Positions 42,498-50,912 of a stretch of DNA of 64,000 nt are shown in pieces. The stretch is from Kribbella catacumbae DSM 19601 (GTDB taxonomy: Bacteria; Actinomycetota; Actinomycetes; Propionibacteriales; Kribbellaceae). The position numbers and the translations under genes were made by a program. The notes beneath the pieces are model-generated. The model was not told the origin of the DNA. It saw only the letters and a list, made by a program, of their open reading frames with translations, and did no database searches. The stretch spans positions 199,507-263,506 of the forward strand of contig NZ_AQUZ01000004.1 of NCBI RefSeq assembly GCF_000372465.1, read 5' to 3'. Each line of letters starts with the position of its first letter. Positions within the stretch are counted from its first letter, which is position 1.

Positions 42498-43619
42498 TCA
42501 GCCGCCGGAGATGCCGATTTCGGCGTCTGCCATGTCTGTGTCGAGGCCGTTGGTGTCGTCGAGCCAGCCGTGTGGGAGGACTACGTGGTCGCGGGGGCTG
42601 CCCTGGCGGCCGCGGGGGGAGCCGAGCTCCTGGACCGGGAACGGCGCGGTCGGGTCGAGTTGGGCGAGGAGCTCGTCGAGGCGTTCCAGGGAATCGACCA
42701 TGCCGAGGGCGGCGCGGAGTTCGCCGCCGGCGGGGAAGCCCTTGAGGTACCACGGGACGTGCTTGCGGAAGTCGCGCAGGCCGCGCTGCTCACCCATGAG
42801 ATCGGCGAGCAGCTCGCCGTGACGCCGCATCACCGTGGCGACCTCGCCGAGTGTCGGCAGGTTGAGAGTCTCGCCACCGGCGAACGCGACGGCGAGATCG
42901 CGGAACAACCACGGCCGGCCGAGGCAGCCTCGGCCGACGATGACACCGGCGCAGCCCGTCTCGGAGACCATCCGGAGCGCGTCCGACGCCTCCCAGATGT
43001 CGCCGTTGCCGAGCACCGGGATGGACACGTGGTCGACGAGCTCGGCGATCTTGGTCCAGTCCGCATGACCGGAGTACGCCTGCGCCGCGGTGCGGCCGTG
43101 CAGCCCGATCGCGGCCGCACCCGACTCCTCAGCGATCTTGCCGGCGTCGAGATAGGTCTGATGCGCGCTGTCGATCCCGATCCGGGTCTTCATCGTGACG
43201 GGGATCCCGTACGGCGTTGCCGCCCGCACCGCGGCCTGGAGGATCGCGCCGAGCAGATTCCGCTTCCACGGCAGGGCCGCGCCGCCACCCTTCCGGGTCA
43301 CCTTCGGCACCGGGCACCCGAAGTTGAGGTCGACGTGCGCGACGCCGTACTCCGAACAGAGCAGCTCGACCGCCCGGCCGACGTACACGGGATCGACGCC
43401 GTACAGCTGCACCGAGCGAACCGTCTCCCGCTCGTCGAAGGTGAGCATGTCCAGGCTCTTCTGGTCGCCCTCGACGATGCCGCGCGAGGTGATCATCTCG
43501 CACACGTACAGCCCGGCGCCCTGCTCGGCACACAGTCGCCGGTACGCCGCATTGGTGATCCCCGCCATCGGTGCAAGCACCACTGGCGTTTCGATCGTGA
43601 GATCACCGAGCTTCAGCAC
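42498..43619 (-). CDS. dusB: tRNA-dihydrouridine synthase, DusB type
   Basis: 373 residues. This FMN enzyme reduces uridine in tRNA D-loops. The N-terminal barrel begins PVVLAPMAGITNAAYRRLC; NFGCPVPKVTRKGGGAAL holds the catalytic cysteine, and IGLHGRTAAQAYSG and VLGNGDIWEASDA are conserved phosphate and tRNA contacts. The C-terminal helical domain is complete and followed by about 40 residues of tail. GTG start. It is preceded by the DUF4333-like gene on the same strand. Confidence 0.96.
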   Translation of the reverse strand: MLKLGDLTIETPVVLAPMAGITNAAYRRLCAEQGAGLYVCEMITSRGIVEGDQKSLDMLTFDERETVRSVQLYGVDPVYVGRAVELLCSEYGVAHVDLNFGCPVPKVTRKGGGAALPWKRNLLGAILQAAVRAATPYGIPVTMKTRIGIDSAHQTYLDAGKIAEESGAAAIGLHGRTAAQAYSGHADWTKIAELVDHVSIPVLGNGDIWEASDALRMVSETGCAGVIVGRGCLGRPWLFRDLAVAFAGGETLNLPTLGEVATVMRRHGELLADLMGEQRGLRDFRKHVPWYLKGFPAGGELRAALGMVDSLERLDELLAQLDPTAPFPVQELGSPRGRQGSPRDHVVLPHGWLDDTNGLDTDMADAEIGISGG

Positions 43620-43621
43620 AG

Positions 43622-44323
43622 CTATGCCTTTGCAACCAGGATCTGGCCGTTGCCCGAGATCTGGGCCTTGTAGGGCTGTACTGCGTTCGCGGTGGTGGTC
43701 ACGTCGCAGGCGATGCCTTCGGAGGTGTGCTTGACGACGGCGACGTCATCCATCGTGCAGGTGACCTTGGCGGCCCCGGGCACGGTTCGCAGTACGGCGT
43801 CGACGACCTTCGGCTTCACCATCGCGACCGACTCGGAGGTGAACTTGTACGACGCGGAGTACTGCTTCGCATCGACCGTCAGCTTGCCCGTGTACGCCTT
43901 GCCCGCATAGGTGACCGTGCAGGTCAGGTCGTGTTTGCCGGCCGTCTCGGCCTTGTCGATGCCGGGGCAGTTCACCGTCGTCGGGGCCGCCTTGCCGGCC
44001 GCGATCTGGGCCTGCTTGGCGATCGCGAACCGGATCCGCTGCGCCAGCGGCGCGTCGCTGGCCGGCTCGCCCTTGACGGTCGGCGTCGGCCACGCCTTCG
44101 ACGGCCTCGGCAGCGGGGTGAGCGATGGCGTCGAAGCCGTCGGGATCGGCGCGGTTGAGCCGGGCGCACTCGGTGTGGAGGATGTCGAGGCCGGCGGCTT
44201 ACCACTGGCATCCCGCTCGGTGTCCGAACAGCCCGCGACCAGGAAGATCACCAGCGCGCTCACCCCGAAGACCGCCACGCCGAACTGGGTGCGGTCCGGG
44301 GTCAGGAACCCGCGCAGCGTCAT
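43622..44323 (-). CDS. Lipoprotein, DUF4333-like
   Basis: 233 residues from ATG 44323, overlapping the glyS stop as TGATG. A hydrophobic signal ends in lipobox LVAGC (Cys near residue 32), then a Ser/Thr/Pro-rich linker of about 60 residues. The C-terminal half looks like two DUF4333-type units: VNCPGIDKAETAGKHDLTCT, VTYAGKAYTGKLTV and VTCTMDDVAVVKHTSEGIAC. Each has the Cys pair common in that family of mycobacterial and Streptomyces surface proteins. Function unknown; co-transcribed with glyS and dusB. Confidence 0.78.
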   Translation of the reverse strand: MTLRGFLTPDRTQFGVAVFGVSALVIFLVAGCSDTERDASGKPPASTSSTPSAPGSTAPIPTASTPSLTPLPRPSKAWPTPTVKGEPASDAPLAQRIRFAIAKQAQIAAGKAAPTTVNCPGIDKAETAGKHDLTCTVTYAGKAYTGKLTVDAKQYSASYKFTSESVAMVKPKVVDAVLRTVPGAAKVTCTMDDVAVVKHTSEGIACDVTTTANAVQPYKAQISGNGQILVAKA

Positions 44324-45708
44324 CAGCAACCCACCAGACGCTGCGCGAGGTACCCGGTGACCTCGGTCAGGGCGACCCGCTCCTGCTTCATCGAGTCGCG
44401 CTCGCGGATCGTGACGGCCTGGTCCTCGAGCGTGTCGAAGTCGACGGTGATGCAGTACGGCGTACCGATCTCGTCCTGGCGGCGGTAGCGCCGGCCGATC
44501 GCACCGGCGTCGTCGAAATCGACGTTCCAGTTCTTCCGCAGCTCGCCGGCCAGGTCCTTCGCCTTCGGGGACAGGTCCGCGTTGCGGGACAGCGGCAGGA
44601 CGGCGGCCTTGACCGGCGCGAGCCGCGGGTCGAAGCGCAGTACGGTCCGCTTGTCGACACCGCCCTTGGCGTTCGGCGCCTCGTCCTCGGTGTAGGCGTC
44701 GAGCAGGAACGCGAGCACGTTACGGGTCAGGCCGGCGGCCGGCTCGATCACGTACGGCGTCCAGCGCTCGCCCTTCTCCTGGTCGAAGTAGGACAGGTCG
44801 ACGCTCGCGTGCTTGGAGTGCGTGGTCAGGTCGAAGTCGGTCCGGTTCGCGATGCCCTCGAGCTCGTCGAACTCCTTGCCGCCGAAGTGGAACTTGTACT
44901 CGATGTCGACGGTGCGCTTCGAGTAGTGGCTCAGCTTGTCCTTCGGGTGCTCGTACAGGCGCATGTTGTCCGGGTTGAGCCCGAGGCCCGTGTACCAGTC
45001 CCAGCGCGCCTTCAGCCAGTACTCGTGCCACTCCTCGTCGCTGCCCGGCGCGACGAAGAACTCCATCTCCATCTGCTCGAACTCACGGGTGCGGAAGATG
45101 AAGTTGCCCGGGGTGATCTCGTTGCGGAAGCTCTTGCCGACCTGGGCGATGCCGAACGGCGGCTTCTTCCGGGCCGTACCCATCACGTTCGCGAAGTTGA
45201 TGAAGATGCCCTGCGCGGTCTCCGGCCGCAGGTAGTGCAGGCCTTCGTCGGACTCGATCGGGCCGAGGTAGGTCTTCAGCAGGCCGTTGAACATCCGCGG
45301 CTCGGTGAAGGTGCCCTTGTTGCCGCAGTTCGGGCAGGCGATCTCGTCGAGCTTGACCTCGTCGGCGTCCTTGTTCTTCCGCCGGGCGAAGTCCTCGCGC
45401 AGGTGGTCGTCGCGGTAGCGCTTGTGGCAGGACTGGCACTCGGTCAGCGGGTCGACGAACTCCTGCAGGTGACCGGACGCCTCCCAGACCTTGGTCGGCA
45501 GGATCACCGAGGAGTCCAGCCCGACGATGTCGTCCCGGCTCGTCACCATCGAGCGCCACCACTGGGTGCGCACGTTGTTCTTCAGCTCGACGCCGAGCGG
45601 TCCGTAGTCCCAGGCCGACTTGGTGCCACCGTAGATCTCGCCGCACGGGTAAACGAAGCCCCTCCGCTTACTGAGGCTGACGACGGCATCGACGGTATCC
45701 ACGGGCAC
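44323..45708 (-). CDS. glyS: Glycyl-tRNA synthetase (GlyQS single-chain type)
   Basis: 461 residues from GTG 45708, eight bases after GGAG; the open frame extends 12 codons further but lacks support. Class II motifs are present: [56 protein letters not shown] and motif 3 [13 protein letters not shown]. Two Cys pairs (CQSCHKRY and CPNCGNKG) form the zinc-binding insertion. The C-terminal anticodon-binding domain is intact. In many actinobacteria glyS lies near the zinc uptake genes, as here. Confidence 0.97.
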   Translation of the reverse strand: MPVDTVDAVVSLSKRRGFVYPCGEIYGGTKSAWDYGPLGVELKNNVRTQWWRSMVTSRDDIVGLDSSVILPTKVWEASGHLQEFVDPLTECQSCHKRYRDDHLREDFARRKNKDADEVKLDEIACPNCGNKGTFTEPRMFNGLLKTYLGPIESDEGLHYLRPETAQGIFINFANVMGTARKKPPFGIAQVGKSFRNEITPGNFIFRTREFEQMEMEFFVAPGSDEEWHEYWLKARWDWYTGLGLNPDNMRLYEHPKDKLSHYSKRTVDIEYKFHFGGKEFDELEGIANRTDFDLTTHSKHASVDLSYFDQEKGERWTPYVIEPAAGLTRNVLAFLLDAYTEDEAPNAKGGVDKRTVLRFDPRLAPVKAAVLPLSRNADLSPKAKDLAGELRKNWNVDFDDAGAIGRRYRRQDEIGTPYCITVDFDTLEDQAVTIRERDSMKQERVALTEVTGYLAQRLVGC

Positions 45709-45754
45709 TTTTCGACTCCAGATTGGTGGTACGAGAAAGGTCAAGGCTATCGGT

Positions 45755-46051
45755 TCAGCGGTGCGGCGCGAACTCGCTGAGGTCGTCGTACGCCGTCGGC
45801 TCGTCGATCGCCTGCGACAGCAGCGGCACCGCCGCCAGCTTCACCTCGTACGGCGACAGCGCGCGGCGGTAGCTGCCGATGTTCACCCACTCCATACTCA
45901 GCGCGAGCAACTCCGGCTCATCGGCATTCCGCCCGGTCCGGGCCGCCACGAACCCCTTCTGCCGCGACAACACCTCGACAGCGGTCTCCAGCCGGCCAAT
46001 GAACTCCGGCTGCGCGGCCTCTTCGACCCGGAACCTGATCACCACGAACAC
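45755..46051 (-). CDS. Antibiotic biosynthesis monooxygenase-like (ABM fold) protein
   Basis: 98 residues, GTG start. It has a small dimeric ferredoxin-like fold ([37 protein letters not shown]), like quinol monooxygenases. The family also includes heme-degrading enzymes, but the specific residues of those are not evident. It lies upstream of glyS on the same strand. Confidence 0.82.
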   Translation of the reverse strand: MFVVIRFRVEEAAQPEFIGRLETAVEVLSRQKGFVAARTGRNADEPELLALSMEWVNIGSYRRALSPYEVKLAAVPLLSQAIDEPTAYDDLSEFAPHR

Positions 46052-46124
46052 CCGCGACAGCGTACGGCGTCACTCCGGGTCACCACTCGCTGGCCCTGCT
46101 CCTGGGGCCTGGAACAATGGGCAG

Positions 46125-46436
46125 ATGAGCAGCGCATCCAGCAGTCAGCCGGTCAGTCCGCTTCGAGCGCGGATCACCAAGGCCAGCTACCCGATCGTGG
46201 CCAGGTTGCACGGCATGCCCAAGTTGACGCTGCCTGGCATCACCCTCGTACTCGCGCTGGTCGGCGTGTTCGCCCCGCTCAGCGTCGGCGTACCGTCACT
46301 GATCCTCCTCGCCTTGCTCCTCGGCTGGCTCGGCTTCCTGTCCTGGCCAGTCGTCACCCGAGGAGCCCGCTTGATGCGACTCTTCTCAGTCCTCGTCATC
46401 CTCCTCTTCGCCGTCTCCCGCATCGCCAACGGCTAG
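46125..46436 (+). CDS. Small membrane protein
   Basis: 103 residues from ATG 46125. After a Ser-rich N-terminus, two hydrophobic spans (LTLPGITLVLALVGVFAPLS and LILLALLLGWLGFLSWPVV) and a third weaker one (LFSVLVILLFAVSRI) are seen. Proteins of this type are conserved in actinobacteria with no assigned role (I recall a DUF6703 label but cannot verify it). The stop overlaps the convergent DUF305 gene by 4 nt. Confidence 0.75.
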   Translation: MSSASSSQPVSPLRARITKASYPIVARLHGMPKLTLPGITLVLALVGVFAPLSVGVPSLILLALLLGWLGFLSWPVVTRGARLMRLFSVLVILLFAVSRIANG

Positions 46437-46981
46437 GGCGCCTCGAGTTGCTTTAGCTGGGCGGCACGGCTGGCGGCGATGCTCGCCGCCAGCTTTTTCG
46501 TTGACGGCTCCTGGCCGGACTTGGTGATGCTGCGGGCCACGACGATCGACTGGTCCAGGTGCTCCTTCAGGTTCTTCTGGAAAAGCTGGTCGAAGGCGGC
46601 GCCGGAGGTCTTCTCCAGCGCGGCGATCTCCGGCTCGGTCATCATGCCCGGCATGTCATGACCTTCATGCGCATTGGCAGTCGGCGCTCCAGCCCGGGCG
46701 CGCAAGGCGACGAACTGCGCTAGCTCGGCCCGATGTCCAGCAGCCAGTTGCGTCGCGAATGCCCGTACTGCGGGGTCAGCCGCCTGCTTCTCCGCAATCG
46801 CCAGCACTCGCAGGAGTTGCTCGTCCATCGGCACCATCAGCTGGATCCACGCGAGATCGGTGGGGTTGAACTGGTGACTGCTCGCCGCCGTGGTCGGAGT
46901 ACTAGCTGGTGGCGAGGCCGCGACGGATGAACCACAGGCTGTCACGGCGGCGAGCAGGATGGCACTGGTCAGGGCTTTCAC
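46433..46981 (-). CDS. DUF305 lipoprotein, divergent
   Basis: 182 residues from GTG 46981, which overlaps the end of the broken gene upstream (GTGA). A lipobox VTAC follows a hydrophobic stretch. The DUF305 four-helix domain is recognisable (FNPTDLAWIQLMVPMDEQLL and a second half with FDQLFQKNLKEHLDQSI). The usual MMIPHHQQ motif is changed to LMVPMDEQ, so the first His pair is lost. A Met/His patch, HEGHDMPGMM, remains. Copper binding was suggested for some relatives; here it is doubtful. Confidence 0.85.
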   Translation of the reverse strand: MKALTSAILLAAVTACGSSVAASPPASTPTTAASSHQFNPTDLAWIQLMVPMDEQLLRVLAIAEKQAADPAVRAFATQLAAGHRAELAQFVALRARAGAPTANAHEGHDMPGMMTEPEIAALEKTSGAAFDQLFQKNLKEHLDQSIVVARSITKSGQEPSTKKLAASIAASRAAQLKQLEAP

Positions 46982-47849
46982 GGGTGGCCGTCGGCTCCGC
47001 ATTTGATGATCGGTCGGATGCAGTCGTTGACGCGGCGTTCCATCTCGGCCACTGGCCAGGCGTTGAAGAAGTCGCCGTGCATGGTGAAGCCGCCGCCGGA
47101 CGCGAGCCGGAAGCCGGCGGTCGGGCCGTTCACCGGATACCGCAGGACACCCAGTACGACGACTTGTCGGTCGCCGGGTTGCATGAGGTCGGCGAGTTCA
47201 CCAGGTCGTCGATGGTGGTGTGCGCGTTCGTCACGGTCGCACCGAAGAAGCTGTGCATGTGCGAGGCGCCCGGCAGGTTGGGGAACACGATCGGGTCGTC
47301 GGGCAGCCGGTGCGTGTACGGGCAGTCCGCGAGGAACTCGGCCACCCGGACGATCGGGCCGCCACCCGGCGTACCGCCGTACACCTGGAACTCGAACAGC
47401 GAAGCGCCCCACTGGGTGGCGCGCTGGGTGATCAGCACCCGCACGTACCGGCCGTTGCCGTTGACAACGAGACTCTGCTCGCCGCCGGTGCCGTTCGTAG
47501 TGGTGTGGATCGTCGTCCAGGCGTTGCCGTCGGAGGAGGTCTGGAGCTGGAAGCCACGCGCGTACGCCGCCTCCCAGCGCAGTACCACGCGGTTGACGGC
47601 CTGGGACGAGCCCAGGTCGACCTGAAGCCACTGGTTGTCGGCGAAGCTACTCGCCCAGCGGGTGCCGTTGTTGCCGTCGACCGCCGCCGCGGCCGGGAAG
47701 GCGGCGCTCTCCACCGAAGAGGCGAGCACTGGCTTTCCCTGTGACAGCAGGGTTTCTGCGGCCTGTGCCGGGCGACTAGTGACAACCAGGTACGCACCGA
47801 GCAGGGCGAGCAACGCAACAGTCAGAGTGCCGAGCCTTGCCGACCTCAT
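46978..47849 (-). pseudogene. Broken discoidin-DUF1996 secreted protein
   Basis: The first frame (47849-47130) encodes a signal peptide, an F5/8 type C (discoidin) module closely like the first module of the neighbouring GH16 enzyme, and the start of a DUF1996 domain (GASHMHSFFGATVTNAHTTI, then NPATDKSSYWVS). It then stops. The frame that continues reads RYPVNGPTAGFRLASGGG, FTMHGDFFNAWP and CIRPIIKCG, the end of DUF1996, but in another phase. About 100 residues of the domain middle are missing between them, so there is a deletion plus a frameshift. A sequencing error could explain only the frameshift. Confidence 0.8.
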
Positions 47850-49594
47850 CGGTACACCCGCACATAGTCGACGAGCATCTTGGCCGGGAACGGCGTACTG
47901 GCGTCGGGCGGACCCGGCCAGTCACCGCCGACCGCGAGGTTGAGGATGATGTAGAACGGGTGGTCGAAGATCCACGGACCCCGGGTCGCCTCGACCTGGG
48001 CCTTGTCCAGGGTGAAGACCGTCCGGCCGTCGAGCGTGTAGACGATGCCCTTGCTGTCCCAGGCGGCCGCCCAGGTGTGGAAGTCGTCGGAGTAGTCGGC
48101 TTCATTCGGCAACTTGTACGAACCGCCGATCCCGCCACCACCGTTGTAGGCCGGCGCGTGCACCGTCGAGTACGCCGTCTTCACGTCCTTGCCGAGCACC
48201 TCGAGGATGTCGATCTCACCGTTGTACGGCCACGGGCGACCGGTCAGGAAGTCCGCACCCATCATCCAGAAGGCCGGCCACAGGCCATTGCCCTTCGGGA
48301 TCTTCACCCGGGCCTCGATCTTGCCGTAGGTGGTGGTGAACTTCCCGCCGGTGTTCATCCGGTGCGACGTGTACTGGCAGGTGCCGCTGCCGGTCAGCGG
48401 GTCGATCGGGCAACTCGAGCCGGGCGTGACCTCCTTGCGGGCCTCCATCACCAGGTTGCCGTTGCCGTCCATCGAGGCGTTGTTGTTGTTCGTGTAGTAC
48501 TCGAGCTCGTTGTTCGGTCCGGTGCCGGGATCGATCGTCCACTTGGCCGCGTCCGGCTTGCTGCCCGCCGAGCCATTGAACTCGTCGGCCCAGATCAGCT
48601 GCGGCGGGTTCGCCGGATCGGCCGGCGGCGTCGGCGGCGTGGTCGGCGCGCCACCGGTGCCGTAGACCTGGAACTCCCACAGCGAGTACCCGTACGGCGT
48701 ATTGCGTTGCGTACCGTACATCCGGACGTAGCGACCGGAGCCGGTGATATTCAGCGTCTCCTTGAAGCCCGGACCGGTCGTGCTGGTGTAGATCGGGGTC
48801 CAGTTGGCGTTGTCGTTGGAAACCTGGATCTGGTACGCCTTCGCCGACGCCGGATCCCATTGCAGGATCACCTTGTCGATCTGGGCGGTCGCGCCGAGGT
48901 CGACCGAGATCCAGCCTGGGTCGACCCAGCCGCTGTCGGTGGCGGTGGCCCAGCGGCTGGCCGGGTCGAGGTCGAACGCGCGTGCCGGGGTGCACTCCCA
49001 ACAGTTGCTGTCGTGCTGCTGGGTCGAGGCTGCGCCGGTCTTGCCGTATGAGAGCAACTTGCTTCCCGGGCCGGGGTCAGGACCACCCGTCGTACCGAAG
49101 ACCTTGAACTCCCACAGCGAGTAGCCCCAGTCGGTAGCGCGCTGCGTGCCGAGCATCCGGACGTAGCGACCCGAGCCGGAGACCGTCAGCGTCTGGTTGC
49201 CGCCGGTGCTCGTGGTGGTCGAGTAGATCGAATTCCAGTTGGTGCCGTCGGCGGAGACCTGGAGCTGGAAGGCCTTCGCGTACGCCGTCTCCCAACTCAG
49301 CACGACCTGGTTGACGGTGGCGGCCTGACCGAGGTCGACCTGGATCCACTGCGGGTCGGTGAAGCTGCTCGACCAGCGGGTGCCGGGGTCGCCGTCGACA
49401 GCCGAGGTCGCCGGGAAGGCGACGTTCTCTGCGGATGAAGCAATGGCGGGCTTGCCTTGGGACAGGAGGGTGTCGGCGGCGCCGGCGGGTGTGGTGACCA
49501 CCAGTGCGAGGAAGAGGCTCATCGCGACGGCGATGAGGGTCGCGAGCTTGGCGCGCGCTCTGACACAGGACAGGACTGGGGAAAGGGACGGCAT
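47846..49594 (-). CDS. Secreted GH16 endo-beta-glucanase with two discoidin modules
   Basis: 582 residues from ATG 49594, behind AGGAG. Signal peptide ends at about residue 40. Two F5/8 type C (CBM32-like) modules follow (start LLSQGKPAIASSAENVAF; second after LLSYGKTGAAS), then a Pro-rich linker and a GH16 catalytic domain starting PQLIWADEFNG. The retaining active site is E460-I-D462-I-L-E465. The GH16 end LAVGGDWPG...MLVDYVRVY is typical of laminarinases. Probable substrate is a beta-1,3-glucan. Divergent LacI gene and palindromes suggest induction by sugars. Confidence 0.94.
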   Translation of the reverse strand: MPSLSPVLSCVRARAKLATLIAVAMSLFLALVVTTPAGAADTLLSQGKPAIASSAENVAFPATSAVDGDPGTRWSSSFTDPQWIQVDLGQAATVNQVVLSWETAYAKAFQLQVSADGTNWNSIYSTTTSTGGNQTLTVSGSGRYVRMLGTQRATDWGYSLWEFKVFGTTGGPDPGPGSKLLSYGKTGAASTQQHDSNCWECTPARAFDLDPASRWATATDSGWVDPGWISVDLGATAQIDKVILQWDPASAKAYQIQVSNDNANWTPIYTSTTGPGFKETLNITGSGRYVRMYGTQRNTPYGYSLWEFQVYGTGGAPTTPPTPPADPANPPQLIWADEFNGSAGSKPDAAKWTIDPGTGPNNELEYYTNNNNASMDGNGNLVMEARKEVTPGSSCPIDPLTGSGTCQYTSHRMNTGGKFTTTYGKIEARVKIPKGNGLWPAFWMMGADFLTGRPWPYNGEIDILEVLGKDVKTAYSTVHAPAYNGGGGIGGSYKLPNEADYSDDFHTWAAAWDSKGIVYTLDGRTVFTLDKAQVEATRGPWIFDHPFYIILNLAVGGDWPGPPDASTPFPAKMLVDYVRVYR

Positions 49595-49626
49595 GGCATC
49601 TCCTGGGGCGGGACGAGAAGAACCGG

Positions 49627-49638
49627 GGGAACGTTCCC
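49627..49638. promoter_or_regulatory. Candidate LacI operator at the GH16 gene
   Basis: GGGAACGTTCCC is a perfect 12-bp palindrome 32 bp before the GH16 start codon, with the central CG typical for LacI-family sites. A half-site agggaacg lies at 49661-49668. Confidence 0.65.
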
Positions 49639-49762
49639 TGAGTCTGAGAAAACCGTGCTGAGGGAACGGTGTCAAGACCTCACGGAGACCGGAACGCAAC
49701 CTGGACGTAACTCGTGGACCACCCTTGACAAGGTTCCGGAACCGCCGGGATGCTCAATGCTG

Positions 49763-49774
49763 GGGAACGCTCCC
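49763..49774. promoter_or_regulatory. Candidate LacI operator at the lacI-like gene
   Basis: GGGAACGCTCCC differs at one base from the palindrome at 49627-49638 and is framed by one more G/C pair (49762-49775). It lies 28 bp before the GTG of the regulator, consistent with autoregulation. Confidence 0.6.
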
Positions 49775-49802
49775 CTTGCCGTTTCGACTGAGGGGATGCT
49801 CC

Positions 49803-50798
49803 GTGCGACGACCTACGCTGCACGCTGTCGCCGCCCGGGCCGGTGTGTCGAAGTCGAGCGTCTCCCGGGTGATCAACGGCGAGCCGACGGTCGCGCCGGA
49901 GATCCGGCAGATCGTGATGGCCGCGGTGACCGAGCTCGGCTACGTACCGAACGGCGCGGCGCGCAACCTGGTCACCCAGAAGACGAACACGATCGCGATC
50001 ATCGTCTCCGATCCCCCGGCCGGTCTGGTCTCCGACGATCCGATGTTCGCGATGGTCGTCCGCGCCGCCTCCCGCGAACTGGAAAGCGCCGGCAAGCAGG
50101 TCTCGCTCGTCCTGGCCGGCTCGGACGAGAGCCGCTTGCGCGTCGAGCAGTACCTCGCGGCCGGTCACGTCGATGGCGCGATGCTCGTCTCGATGGACGG
50201 TTCGGACCCGCTGCCCGCAGTACTGGCTCGGACTGGATTGCCGGTCGTATCGCATGGGCGGCTGGCGACGCCGGGTCTGATGCCGTACGTCGACAACGAC
50301 AACGTCGGCGGTGCGACCAAGGCCGTGCAGCACTTGCTTGATCAAGGGCGGCAGCGGATCGCCACCATCTCCGGACCGCTGGATATGCAGGCGGCGCAGG
50401 AGCGGTTGAACGCGTACCGGCAGAGTCTGCGGGACACAGGCCGACGATCGATTGTTGCCCTGGGCGACTTTACGCGGATCTCCGGTGCCGAGGCGATGCG
50501 CCAACTACTGCAGGACGATCCGCAGCTCGACGCGGTCTTCGCCGCCAACGACCTGATGGCGATCGGCGCCCTGCGCACGCTGCGCGAAGCCGGCCGCCGG
50601 GTGCCCGACGACGTCGCAGTGGTCGGCTTCGACGACATCGAGGCGGCTCTGTACACCGCTCCCCCGCTCACCACCGTCCGCAGCCCGATGGGCGAGCAAG
50701 CAGCCCGCACGGTCCGCCTGCTTCTCGACCTGCTCGCCCATGGCACCGCAGACTCCGTCATCCTGCCAACCGAGCTGATCCTCCGCGAGTCATCCTGA
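49803..50798 (+). CDS. LacI-family transcriptional regulator
   Basis: 331 residues from GTG 49803, seven bases after AGGGG. The HTH and hinge read PTLHAVAARAGVSKSSVSRV, INGEPTVAPEIRQIVMAAVT. The periplasmic-binding-protein-like effector domain includes VDGAMLVSMDGSD, RIATISGPLDMQAAQERL and VPDDVAVVGFDDIEAALYTA. It is divergent from the GH16 gene, and matching palindromes lie at both start regions, so it most likely represses glucan degradation. Confidence 0.93.
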   Translation: MRRPTLHAVAARAGVSKSSVSRVINGEPTVAPEIRQIVMAAVTELGYVPNGAARNLVTQKTNTIAIIVSDPPAGLVSDDPMFAMVVRAASRELESAGKQVSLVLAGSDESRLRVEQYLAAGHVDGAMLVSMDGSDPLPAVLARTGLPVVSHGRLATPGLMPYVDNDNVGGATKAVQHLLDQGRQRIATISGPLDMQAAQERLNAYRQSLRDTGRRSIVALGDFTRISGAEAMRQLLQDDPQLDAVFAANDLMAIGALRTLREAGRRVPDDVAVVGFDDIEAALYTAPPLTTVRSPMGEQAARTVRLLLDLLAHGTADSVILPTELILRESS

Positions 50799-50809
50799 CC
50801 CCACCTGGC

Positions 50810-50911
50810 AAGCCCACCACTGGTGGGCTTGAACACCAAACGGGGGCCGTGAACAGTGCAGACCGTGTTCAAGGTCACCGCTGGGGGTACGAGCCCACCA
50901 GTGGTGGGCTT
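50810..50911. repeat. Palindromic intergenic repeat, family 1, copy B
   Basis: Starts aagcccaccactggtgggct and ends agcccaccagtggtgggctt; the inner part accaaacgggggccgtgaac matches copy A at 28665-28772. The right arm is more diverged in this copy. It fills the gap between the convergent lacI-like and eboF genes and probably works as a terminator for both. Confidence 0.85.
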
Positions 50912-50912
50912 G

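Noticed and set aside
47130..47849. Intact short discoidin protein ending at 47130
   Set aside because: The domain after the discoidin module is cut in mid-fold and its true C-terminal part continues in another frame, so a pseudogene is more likely.
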